Assembly (NCBI GenBank): GCA_003427395.1
Contig: BFEA01000160.1
Location: 1,716,824-1,738,496, forward strand
Length of the DNA: 21,673 bases
Direction: 5' to 3'
From: Chara braunii
Lineage: Eukaryota > Streptophyta > Charophyceae > Charales > Characeae
The number at the start of each line of letters is the position of its first letter. The stretch's first letter is position 1. The notes under the pieces were generated by a model that saw only the letters and a list, made by a program, of their open reading frames with translations, made no database searches and was not told the DNA's origin. Position numbers and translations under genes: made by a program. Below are positions 7,110-16,049 of the stretch, one piece after another.

Positions 7110-9915
7110 CTCGGCGACTAACTGTGGTTTTCCCTTGAGCACCGTCTTCATTTGCATCTCCGAACTGTCTTGATGTGAAAGGGGATTCTTCGATGTTTAT
7201 CACTTTGACAGATGGGATGAACTGTTGCACAGGAGTTCGAAGTGTACTTTCTCGTCCTTCCTCCACAGGTGTCTTTTGCTCTGGAGTAGTCAGTACAATA
7301 TGTCCTTCATCCTCTTCAATGTCCGTCACTTGAATTGTTTCGTTTGCCACAAACCCTCAAGAGTGTCGTTCTTCCCAGCAGTATCGAATACAATAGGCGA
7401 ATCCCGAGACCCTCCAGTACCAGTATCGAAGTCGCTGCCATGGATGTCTTCATCAAATGGACTGTTAGGCTCGCCGCCCGGTTCCATCTCCTCCGCAAGC
7501 ATAGCTTCCTCCTGGTGGCCTGTTACAGTACCCGCCTCCTGAGACCCTCGTTGTGCCTTCTCCTCTGATATCGGACTTTGAAATTCTGCAGGAATCTCTA
7601 AGTCGCCTATGAGTGTCTCTTCATCAAGTGGAGTGTGAGCCTCGAGTTGCTGTTCCATTTNNGCCAGATNCATGGTTTCATCCAANGATGCCCTGAGNCG
7701 CCCTTGGNTTCCCNACCCATATGGCAAAATATCCATAGACATCCACATATGGCCTTGTGGGCTACCAATATTGCCCTTCTCGCCAACGGGGAAGACACTT
7801 GCGCCACTGCCATCACACCATTNATTATCTGTCACTGTGACAGTTGTGAGTATTGTGGTGACCCTTTGCCCACCTTCACATCCTTCGTCAACCTGTTCCA
7901 CTGCAGTAGACAGCTTGACCTGCGGCAAACCACGAATGTCGATGTGCCCTCCTACACCACTGGCGCTTCTCTCATGGTGACGATGGGCTTGCCCTTCTGA
8001 TGTGTCTGTTGTTGGCTGACTATACCCAGGCGCTTCAGATGTTCCTCTGTCTCTTATACACATCTGTCTGTGTATAAGAGACAGGTATTGTGGTGACCCT
8101 TTGCCCACCTTCACATCCTTCGTCAACCTGTTCCACTGCAGTAGACAGCTTGACCTGCGGCAAACCACGAATGTCGATGTGCCCTCCTACACCACTGGCG
8201 CTTCTCTCATGGTGACGATGGGCTTGCCCTTCTGATGTGTCTGTTGTTGGCTGACTATACCCAGGCGCTTCAGATGTTCCTTCACCCTCACCACTCCCTC
8301 CCTTATCACCTCCCTTATCACATCCTCCCTCGTCACCTCCGCCCTCGTCACCACTTGGGTGTTCACCTCCCTCTCCACTCGCTCCCTTGCTAGGGCCTTG
8401 TCCCCTTTTCCCACCGGTCTCGTCGCCCTCATCAATGCGCCAGTTATATCCAAATGTCGGGCTTGTTTGTTTGTCATAAAATTCTTCCAAGTACTCAAGT
8501 CTTCGCAATGCCTTGAGCTCCTGAAAAACCTCGTTCGTCCTTATGTCCTCTCTCGATGGAGAAACGTTTGAAGTGAGTCGAGCAAGCCGCACCCGGATCT
8601 GATTTTCTGCATGTGCATAAAATTGTGATTGCGCCATACGCCGGTGGGAGCAAAATTGCCACTGCCCATCTTCTTTGATTGCCATCCACGACGCCCTCGA
8701 TCACTAATTATATTCTCACTATCGTTCCCCTCTTGAGAACCTTCCTCTTCCTCTTCCCTCTGTGAACCTTCGTCACTGCTCCCCTCTCCCAGATCACCGA
8801 AATACAAAGGCTGCACACCACGGTGCACAACACCATACATAGGTTTGACACACATGCTTGATGTACGCACAATGTCATGTAACACGGACAGCAGCTCTTT
8901 CACTCTAACCGAACGGAATTTCTTCGGAGCCGGCGGCGGAGCCTGAGCATGAGCCGGGTCCTTGGCAACGATTTGTCCCGCTCGAGGGACCACTGGCGTG
9001 GATACGAGAGCGTGTTGTCTCTCTTCCCGGACGACGGGCATGGTCACTGATGGCTGCCGAATCGTTATGGCACCCACAGTCGGACGCACCGATGACAGAA
9101 CACTTTTCGGTTTCGTAATACTGTCTTCTTTGTGGGCCACCGAACGATGGCCCTCCACCGAATTCGTGTCGAAGAACGCGAGAACTTGGTTGAGGTCAGG
9201 TAACCGGAGTCGGCTATCCGGATCAGGATTGAAAACATCCACAAGTGGCCTTTGCCGTTGAGTTGCATAGTTAACTTGAAAGTGGCGAGTTGACCATCCC
9301 TCCCTGCCCAAGATTGAATACCACCTATCGGTCTAATATCTTCTCTGAACACCATGTACAACATCAAACCACTTCCAGCCTGCCCCGCCTCGTCCACCAA
9401 GTCCAACATCCAAAATTTATCTTTGTAGTCTATGATGGGAACTTTATCTGTCTGTCCATGCACAGACCTCTCCCCCGAACCTGCCTGCCGCACTGTATCT
9501 TGTGTGCGGGTCTGCTGACCACCACCAGACCCTCGACCGCTCGGACCACCACCAGACCCTTGACCGCTCCCCACAGTCCGGGCATGTTGTTCGTCACCCC
9601 TTCCTTGACCACTCAACGGACCCAGACGAGATGTAACCCGCTGCACAGGCCCTTGACCAAGACCACCGGACCCTCGACCACTCCCCACCGTCCTGACGGT
9701 CTGCTCGCCAGCACTGCGGCGACCAGACGGGTCGCCCGAATGAGGCGCACTGCGCTGCGTAGGGGTCGGCGCTGCGTGGTACCCCTAGATCCCAGCGTCT
9801 CCGCTTTGTCAACCCCAACAACAGGGGTTGCCTTAGACTTTTTAGGCGATTTGTCGACACCCGCACTACTTTGGCGTCGTGAGCGTTTGCCTTGTCTCTC
9901 TGAAGAATCCATCAT
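7110..9915 (-). CDS. Long N-terminal exon of the Ulp1-like transposon-type gene, frameshifted
   Basis: The start is an ATG at 9915 (a second ATG follows at once); the first palindrome array lies just upstream. The N-terminus is basic (ERQGKRSRRQSSAG, DKSPKKSKATP), suggesting nuclear import. A Gly/Ser/Arg-rich linker follows (GSGRGSGG and GSGQGSGGGP repeats, about 9530-9690). Next comes a folded-looking segment (KVPIIDYKDKFWMLDLVDE, WAGRDGQLATFKLTMQLNG), then a Pro/Ala linker, a helical FRSVRVKELLSVLHDIVRTS, and an acidic run (REEEEEGSQEGNDSE). The part from about 8460 to 8680 is helical and charged (AQSQFYAHAENQIRVRLARL, NEVFQELKALRRLEYLEEF). A Gly/Glu/Asp repeat region and an acidic C-terminal part follow. 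A splice donor (CGAG|GTGAAC) begins the intron at 7109. The reading must change frame near 9780, 9240, 8675 and 7345, always by one missing base, and is interrupted by the artefact at 7850-8281. No transposase motif is seen. The function of this N-terminal part is unknown. Confidence 0.65.
7661..7823. other. Isolated ambiguous bases (N)
   Basis: Single N positions at 7661-7662, 7670, 7686, 7698, 7708, 7714 and 7823 lie within otherwise continuous coding sequence. They are low-quality calls rather than a scaffold gap, and they sit next to the adapter-flanked duplication, which marks this stretch as poorly assembled. Confidence 0.95.
7850..8281. other. Assembly artefact: identical 197-bp duplication around a transposase adapter
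   Basis: 7850-8046 and 8085-8281 appear identical over 197 bp. The 38 bp between them (8047-8084) are a Nextera-type mosaic-end junction. Removing one copy plus the adapter (235 bp, 1 modulo 3) puts the open frames on either side into the same register, so the duplication is not part of the real gene. Confidence 0.95.
8047..8084. other. Nextera mate-pair junction adapter (vector/adapter contamination)
   Basis: The left half is the 19-bp Tn5 mosaic end CTGTCTCTTATACACATCT. The right half ends in TGTGTATAAGAGACAG, the last 16 bases of its reverse complement. Three bases at the centre differ from the expected junction. This is library-preparation sequence, not genomic DNA. Confidence 0.95.
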
Positions 9916-10065
9916 GGATAATGCACGAGGGAGTCGTAAATGTCAAGCTGCAATATGCAAGTACCAACAGGGTAGAAGAACGAGAAAAAACAGGGTGAGC
10001 AATCAGGAAGCAACAGTACCCAAGCTGCGTACTTCCGAACACGACATGGGCGACCCATAGGGCAA

Positions 10066-10800
10066 GCGCAGGACTGCCCTACGGGTGATCGTTGTGTTCA
10101 ACACGACGATCACCCGCAGGGCAGTCCTGCGCTCCCCCTCAATGAACCCCGCCCCGCCATTCATCGTCGTGTTCAACACGACGATCACCTCACCTGTTGG
10201 TAGGTGATCGTCGTGTCGAACTCGACAATGACCTGGGCGAGCGCAGGACTGCCCTACGGGTGATCGTCGTGTTCAACACGACGATCACCCATAGGGCAGT
10301 CCTGCGCTCGCCCTCAATGAACCCCGCCCCGCCGTTCATCGTCGTGTTCAACACGACGATCACCTGTCGTGTTTGGAAGGTGATCGTCGTGTCGAACACG
10401 ACAATGACCTGGGCGACCCGTAGGGCAAGCGCAGGACTGCCCTACGGGTGATCGTCGTGTTCAACACGACGATCATCCGCAGGGCAGTCCTGCGCTCGCC
10501 CTCAATAAACCCCGCCCCGCCGTTCATCGTCGTGTTCAACACGACAATCACCTGTCGTGCTTGGCAGGTGATCGTCGTGTCGAACACGACAATGACCTTG
10601 GCGAGCACAGGACTGCCCGACGGGTGATCGTCGTGTTCGACACGACGATCACCCGTAGGGAAGTCCTGCGCTCGTCCATATGAAACCCGCCCCGCCGTCC
10701 ATCATCGTGTTCAACACGACGATCACCTGTGGTGCTTCGCATGTGATCGTCGTGTTCAACACGACAATGAACGGCGAACACAGCTTGAAAGTGCCACGTG
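10066..10800. repeat. Array of four 67-bp palindromes with secondary dyads (period about 180 bp)
   Basis: Four copies of a 67-bp inverted repeat lie at 10066-10132, 10241-10307, 10429-10495 and 10605-10671, spaced 175, 188 and 176 bp. Each has 33-bp arms around a single central base; copy 2 has only one arm mismatch. The arms read GCGCAGGACTGCCC outside and GTGATCGTCGTGTT inside. Each period carries two more dyads: ATCGTCGTGTTCAACACGACGAT-type elements at 10163, 10338, 10526 and 10701, and an AGGTGATCGTCGTGTCGAAC-type element at 10202, 10378, 10566 and about 10741. A further stem, CCCGTAGGGCA pairing with TGCCCTACGGG (10417-10448), would compete with the 67-bp hairpin. The array starts about 150 bp upstream of the protease gene ATG. 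Function unknown; a regulatory or replication role is inference. Confidence 0.9.
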
Positions 10801-11690
10801 GCGAGCCCTCGTTGAATCTCACGGATCTGGGCAGATCCTCACCGTCCGTAATCTGTCCTTCGCTTCGTGCTCGTCGGTGCAAAGTCTCGCTCTCGCTCGC
10901 TCCCGCTCGCTGGCCCTGCTCCAATGGTAAGGTTTGGTCCTGCTCCGACGTGTGCTTCGACTGTGCCACCACACCAGCTATGAGAAACAAACACGCACGC
11001 ATGAGAAACATGCACGACGCCCGCATGCACGACGCCCGTGTATGCAACCGGGGTGCACACAAGGTCGCGACGTAAGCGCCCTGCGCTGAAGGCAAAGCAG
11101 CGCCGATATCGCCCTGCGCTGAAAACACCTCGCGTGAAAGTCGGAGAGGATGAAATGAGAAGTGTGGGAGGGACCCGCAGCTCTTTTTATACTCGGCGGC
11201 GTGTCCTTCCACGCGCTCCGTCGGCGGTCCGATCGTGTCGAACCGACGGTGCTGATGACCCTGCACCAGAAAATCGGCACCGGACCGTCGACCCTCCTCC
11301 GGAAAATGTCCCCTCCCGCGCTACGTGGACCGTCAGATCTGAGCGACTGACGGTGTCGATTGAGCGTTCCGGTCGACCAGCGGGGAGTAGGCCAACTGGT
11401 TTGGGACCTTCCCCCCACGTCAAAATTGGGCCGCCGCGTTCCGGTCCCCCAACGGGAAGTAGGCCAACTGATGCCAATAGCTTCATTTCCTGAGGGCGGG
11501 TTCTTCGACTCGTGTTTTTGGAGCGCGTGCGGTTTTTGTGCGGTGCGGCGGGCCGAGCTGCTGCAAGCGGGGCAAGCAAAGCTGCGGGGCAAGCAGAGCT
11601 GCTACTGTGTGAATCACCGCTCGAAGCTGCTACTGCGCAAATCGGTGATCTGGTTGACTCGACCATGGTCCTTTGCCCAGGTAATCATCC
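10801..11690. other. GC-rich spacer between arrays, minor internal repeats
   Basis: This stretch is strongly GC- and CpG-rich. Small direct repeats are present: GCACGACGCCCG twice near 11010-11040, CGCCCTGCGCTGAA twice near 11077-11125, and a segment ending AGTAGGCCAACTG twice (about 11387-11399 and 11457-11470). A hairpin CCGTCAG...CTGACGG lies at about 11329-11352. Overlapping open frames on both strands show no recognisable domain and partly consist of translated repeats, so I do not call a gene. Confidence 0.5.
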
Positions 11691-11734
11691 CGCCACATCT
11701 CTCTCTCTGAAGATTGTGCTGCGAACGGTTGATG

Positions 11735-11790
11735 TTTATAAATCGACGGTCACGATCACTCTGTCGTTGTGTTGCGTCTTGGTGACGTCA
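11735..11790 (-). promoter_or_regulatory. Possible promoter: TATA-like box and TGACGTCA element
   Basis: TTTATAAAT (11735-11743) is a TATA-like sequence on either strand, and the perfect bZIP/CRE palindrome TGACGTCA lies at 11783-11790. On the minus strand the TGACGTCA would sit about 40 bp upstream of the TATA. No convincing gene follows in either direction, so this is only a candidate. Confidence 0.25.
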
Positions 11791-11839
11791 ACATTTAGCA
11801 TGTCCGTGGGTTGAAATGGTCCCTGTATCTCCTTCTGCA

Positions 11840-12300
11840 CACTGTGACCGTCGTGTCCAACACGACAACCAAACCTAATGGAGTGCTTTTTGTTGTGCCC
11901 TGGTCATCTGCTGCGCCCTGGTCATCGGATCCAACACGACAACCAAACCCCGTGGAGTGCTTTTGCTGTGCCCAGGTCAAGGTAACCAAAGCTGGTTTGT
12001 TGTGCCCTTGTCATCGGATCCAACACGACAACCAAACCCTGTGGAGTGTTTTTGCTGTGCCCGGGTCAAGGTAACAAAGTTGGTCATCGGATCCAACACG
12101 ACAACCAAAACCCGTGGAGTGCTTTTGCTGTGCCTGGGTCAAGGTAACCAAAGCTGGTTATCGGATCCAACACGACAACCAAACCCCGTGGAGTGCTTTT
12201 GCTATGCCCGTATCAAGGTAACCTACGTTGGTCATCGGATCCAACACGACAACCACACCGCGTGGAGTGCTTTCGCTGTGCCTTGGTCATGAATAACTTT
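11840..12300 (+). repeat. 74-bp tandem array (about 5-6 units)
   Basis: Units anchored on CATCGGATCCAACACGACAAC start at 11923, 12012, 12085, 12159 and 12233 (spacings 89, 73, 74 and 74). A diverged first unit at about 11850 carries the full dyad GTCGTGTCCAACACGAC. Each unit continues with CCGTGGAGTGCTTTTGCTGTGCC and GGTCAAGGTAACCAAAG. The 74-bp period is not a multiple of three, so the open frames crossing it change translation from unit to unit; this argues against coding. Related anchors at 12341 and 12495 lead into the next array. Confidence 0.85.
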
Positions 12301-12340
12301 TGCTGCTTTTGTTGAGTCGTGGTGTCTGTCGTACCCTGGT

Positions 12341-14180
12341 CATCGGATCCAAAACGATACCCACACGTGACGGAAGGTTCTCAACACGCGCGCACAAGGC
12401 TTTCCTTCCTCGTCGTGTTTGACTCGATCGCACCGTTTCGGCCGTCTGGACAACCGATGTCTATCCTGTGATACTGTGTTTGTCGTATCCTGGTTATCGG
12501 ATCCAACACGATAACCACACCTGATGGAAACACACACAAGGCTTTCCTTCCTCGTCGTGTTGGACTACATCGCGCCGTTTCGGCCGTCTGGACAACTGAT
12601 GTGTGTCCTGTGATGGTGACTGTCCTGTGCTCTTTCTACTGACCTCTATAATAGTGCATTTGGTGGTCCCGGACTTTGGACTGCCGACTGTTTGGCACAA
12701 ACTGATGGTTCTCAAACAAAACATCTATGAAAGCGTGGGTAGTCTTGCAAAGAGTCACAAGGCGCCTGTTTCGGCCGTCTGGACAACTGATGTTTATCCG
12801 TGATACTATCTTTCCTGTGCTCTTTGTATTGTCCTCTATGACAGTGCATTTGGTGGTCCGGACTTTGGACTGCCGACTGTTTGGCCCAAATTGATGGTTC
12901 TCAAACCGAACAACTACGCAAGCGTGGGTAGTCTCATGTGTTGTCTTGCAAGGCGTCGCAAGACGCCTGTTTCGGCCGTCCGGACAACTGATGTCTATCC
13001 TTTGATACTGTCTTTCTTGTGCTCTTTGTACTGTCTTGTATGATAGTGCATTTGTAGGTCCGGACTTTGGGCCGCCGACTGTTTGGAAAAAACTGATGGT
13101 TCTCAAACCGAACATCTACGAAAGCGTGGGTAGTCTCATGTGCTGTCTTGCAAGGCATCACAAGGCGCCTGTCTCGGCTGCCTCGACAACTGATGTCTAC
13201 CCTGTGACACTGCCTTTCCAGTGCTATTTCTAACGAAAGCGTGGGCAGGCGCCTGTATCAGTCTTTCCTATACTCTTTCTATTGTCCTCCATAATACTGC
13301 ATTTGGTGGTCCGTACTTCGGACTGTCGACTGTTTGGCACAAACCGATGGTTCTCAAGTGCTGTTGGCGCCTGTTACGACCGGTCCAGAATAGGGACTGC
13401 CTCACCCTGTCAAATGTCCTCTACAATAGTGCATTTGGAGGTCCGAACTTCGGACTGCCGACTGTTTGGCACAAACCGATGGTTCTCAAATGTTGTTGGC
13501 GCCTGTTTCGACCGTCTGCACAACTCGTGTCCGAGTTCATTACCGGTCCAGAATAGGGACTGACTCGCCCTGTCAAGTCCAAGTTGCGTGGGTAGTCTCC
13601 AGTGTTGTCTCACTGGGCGTTCCGTCGTCATCGTGTTCAACACGATAACAACGACTGCCTCAAGCTATCGTGGTCGGACGTGTTCGACACAATCGCTACT
13701 GCTGGCTTATATGTGTCCGAGTTCGTTAGCATTCCAGAGTACTAGAGACTGTCTCGGCCTGACTGGACATAATGTGTGTAGTGGTCAGGCGTCTACTAAT
13801 AGTGAAGATGCCTCGAGCTTTTCGGGATACCAGTGAAGACTAACTCACGCTGTCAATTGCCTAACCAGACATATGTCCGCAGTGGTACGACCTCTACTAA
13901 TGGCCTTTTCGACGGTTTGAGGAATTGGTGTGTGCCTTGTGCTCTTTCTGCTCTGTGTCCTCTATAACAGTGCATTTGGTGGTCAGGACTTCGGCAAGGC
14001 GACTGTTTGGCACTAACTGGTGGTTCTCACAGGGCGTTCCATTGTTACTGCTGCCTGTTCTGCATACCAGACAATGCCTCGCGCTATCGTGGTCGGACGT
14101 TTTCGACACGATCGTGGCTACTGGTGGCTCATATGTGTTCGAGTTCGGTACCAGTCCAGAATACTAGAGACTGCCTCGCC
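12341..14180 (+). repeat. Degenerate long-unit tandem array (about 130-250 bp units)
   Basis: Recurring modules in a constant order are CTTTCCTTCCTCGTCGTGTT, GTTTCGGCCGTCTGGACAAC, CTCTATAATAGTGCATTTGG, CGGACTTTGGACTGCCGACT, ATGGTTCTCAAACCGAACA and GCGTGGGTAGTCT. The GTGCATTTG module starts at 12654, 12844, 13046, about 13297, 13429 and 13970. Later units add GGTCCAGAATAGGGACTG, TCGTGGTCGGACG and GACTGCCTCGCCCTGTCAAG modules (13520-14190). A full dyad ATCGTGTTCAACACGAT lies at 13630-13646. Open frames across the array are repetitive and broken, so I treat it as non-coding satellite-like DNA. Confidence 0.8.
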
Positions 14181-14369
14181 CTGTCAAGTATTATTGTAAG
14201 GGACGCGACAACTTCCAGCTTCCCCGACATCAGTGTGTCGTCGAAGGTTGTTGTCCTATGGAAGACAATTTTTTCCATATATTAATAAAACACAATGTCA
14301 TTATTCGTTGACCATATGCTGCTCCACACTTCGAACTGCCAACTTGTTAGAGTTGATATGGAAGGTTTT

Positions 14370-14633
14370 ATGATTGGTCATCATGAAGATGTATGGTCTA
14401 CTGGCTAAATGAAAACAATCCGTTCACATTATGCGTGTCGTCATACCTCGTTTGCCATATTTTCATGAATATAACATTCGTTGCAGAACACTGTCGTGAC
14501 AAGGCTTTCTGAATGGTCATCATGTTAAAAAGATGTGTGATGTACTAGCTAAATGAAAACAATCCGTTCACATTTCTCAACCGATGTTATTGGCATGTGT
14601 GTCGTCATACGTGGATTGTCATATTATATTGAA
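14370..14633 (+). repeat. Imperfect direct repeat (two copies, about 100-125 bp)
   Basis: Copies at 14370-14470 and about 14508-14633 share an exact 27-bp block starting GCTAAATGAAAACAATCCG (14404-14430 and 14548-14574). They also share GGTCATCATG upstream and GTGTCGTCATAC downstream. The repeat lies directly upstream of the plus-strand ORF at 14802. Confidence 0.8.
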
Positions 14634-14737
14634 TTTTGTTTTCTTTTTAGGTCTCTTCGTTTTTCATAACAACGCTTCGATTGAGTAATCCGTATTCCGT
14701 GTCTGACATATGCGTTGAATGATTATAAACTCTTCGT

Positions 14738-14743
14738 TATATA
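14738..14743 (+). promoter_or_regulatory. TATA-like box upstream of the 186-residue ORF
   Basis: TATATA in the context CGTTATATACGTCGCG lies about 60 bp before the first ATG (14802). This spacing suits a short 5' UTR with a transcription start near 14770. The match is short, so chance is possible. Confidence 0.35.
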
Positions 14744-14801
14744 CGTCGCGAGTTCTCGCTTTCAGTGCATTAACGAGCTTATTTGTCCTCACAGACTCAT
14801 T

Positions 14802-15362
14802 ATGCCTCCAGCGCTGGCAAGTATGGACTGCGTGGCGTCTAACACATTACTGGATGAGAATTGTCATACGGAAATGCACAACCTCGCTACGTGCTCTCTA
14901 GATTCCGAACATGTAATTCGCGACGACGTCTTCACTTCCAACACGCCTGCTCGTAAAAGAAAGAGAGAATTAGAAATCGATGTCGCTACTTGCGATAGCA
15001 CCTCCCATGCCGTTCAGCGGCAACGACAGGCATATGAATCCGATGTTGCATGTCGTAGAGCTGACGACCGTGACACTGACACTTCAACATCTGATGCAAC
15101 GTCATTCCTTGTTCATAACGATTACTCGGCACGTGCAAACACATCTAATGCTGATGTGCGTCGTCTAGCTGAATTTCGGAGAGCAATTACAGAACAGCCG
15201 GCGTTGAAAGTATTACTTGATGGCCTCGTTGACACTACAATCATGTCTGTCCGACATCTGCTCTTGCGGGAGTATGAGAGCATAGAAGCGCATGTAGAAT
15301 ACAGAGATCCCGCACATCATGAACGAAATGAAACCACTGTTTTAGAAAACTGGACAGTTTGA
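14802..15362 (+). CDS. Unknown 186-residue protein with NLS-like basic cluster
   Basis: This is an intact open frame from the first ATG at 14802 to TGA at 15360-15362. The frame is open further upstream, but only non-ATG codons precede this start. The protein begins MPPALASMDCVASNTLLDE and has the basic cluster PARKRKRELEID about a quarter of the way in, a good candidate nuclear localisation signal. The middle is polar and Asp/Thr/Ser-rich (RRADDRDTDTSTSDATS). The C-terminal third is more ordered and probably helical (RRLAEFRRAITEQPALKVLL, VRHLLLREYESIEAHVEY). No signal peptide or membrane segment is seen. CpG-rich codon choice resembles that of the divergent protease gene. I do not recognise the family. 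A small DNA-binding or accessory protein of the same element is possible, but this rests only on the NLS and location. Confidence 0.5.
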   Translation: MPPALASMDCVASNTLLDENCHTEMHNLATCSLDSEHVIRDDVFTSNTPARKRKRELEIDVATCDSTSHAVQRQRQAYESDVACRRADDRDTDTSTSDATSFLVHNDYSARANTSNADVRRLAEFRRAITEQPALKVLLDGLVDTTIMSVRHLLLREYESIEAHVEYRDPAHHERNETTVLENWTV

Positions 15363-16049
15363 AATAGACGATAGTTAGCTTGTTATGATGACAATACCGC
15401 AAAGTAGATCGTTTATTGACTTACTTAATACAGGAATTCTATCAGACTCAGTCCAGATACCATGAACTGGGTTGCTTTAAATTTTGTTATGTGGTTGTTT
15501 TTTAATTGACGATGTTTGAAGATGTACGGGAACCCTGTACGTCACTGACAAAATGTGTCGCTGATCAGTGTTTTAGAAGTTAACTAGGTCGAAAGTATGA
15601 TCATCACGATTACCGTACAAGGTTCGAATCTTTCACAACAAACAGGGGTGCTATCTGTCTGGGGACATTGCGAAGGTTTTTTTTGCTTGTGCACTCAACT
15701 TGTTTAAATTTTGAAATTAAAGTGGCAAACTTGGTGATGTAAGCGTCGCAGGCCTCTTTGCAAGGCATATGATAGTCGTCTTTTGGCCAACATATTATAA
15801 ACCTTTCAAAGACAATTTTTCTTTCGCGATATTCAATGACATGTAATTACTGTCGACAATAAGTTTTCCTTTGTTAACAGCATGAAAGTAATGTTCTTTG
15901 TCGGTCGTTATTATATTTTTCATATATCAAAAATCATCTCCGACCCTCTCATAAATGTCGTTGACGTCTATTTTGTCCGTTCCCCGATTCATTTTCGTAT
16001 GTTCACTTTTCGTAAAACATTTTATTTTTAACGAAAACATCGTTAGGGG
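15363..16049. other. AT-rich unassigned sequence
   Basis: No gene is seen. The sequence is AT-rich but keeps many CpG dinucleotides, like the upstream block. It ends where the LTR-retrotransposon sequence appears to start, near 16050. Confidence 0.4.

Noticed and set aside
5591-9915. Programmed ribosomal frameshifting in the protease gene
   Set aside because: Five separate events without a shared slippery site or downstream structure would be needed; consensus deletions or decay explain it more simply.
11187-11666. 159-residue minus-strand open frame in the GC-rich spacer
   Set aside because: Competing open frames exist on both strands, the internal repeats are translated DNA repeats, and there is no domain.
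10066-12300. CRISPR-like regular repeats
   Set aside because: Units are 74-190 bp without unique spacers, and the palindromes are far longer than CRISPR repeats; the context is eukaryotic.
12636-13115. 159-residue repetitive minus-strand open frame
   Set aside because: It spans a degenerate tandem array. The repeated peptide follows the DNA repeat, and neighbouring units break the frame.
15621-15630. GGTTCGAATC resembling a Pol III B box
   Set aside because: No A box at the right distance and no tRNA cloverleaf around it.
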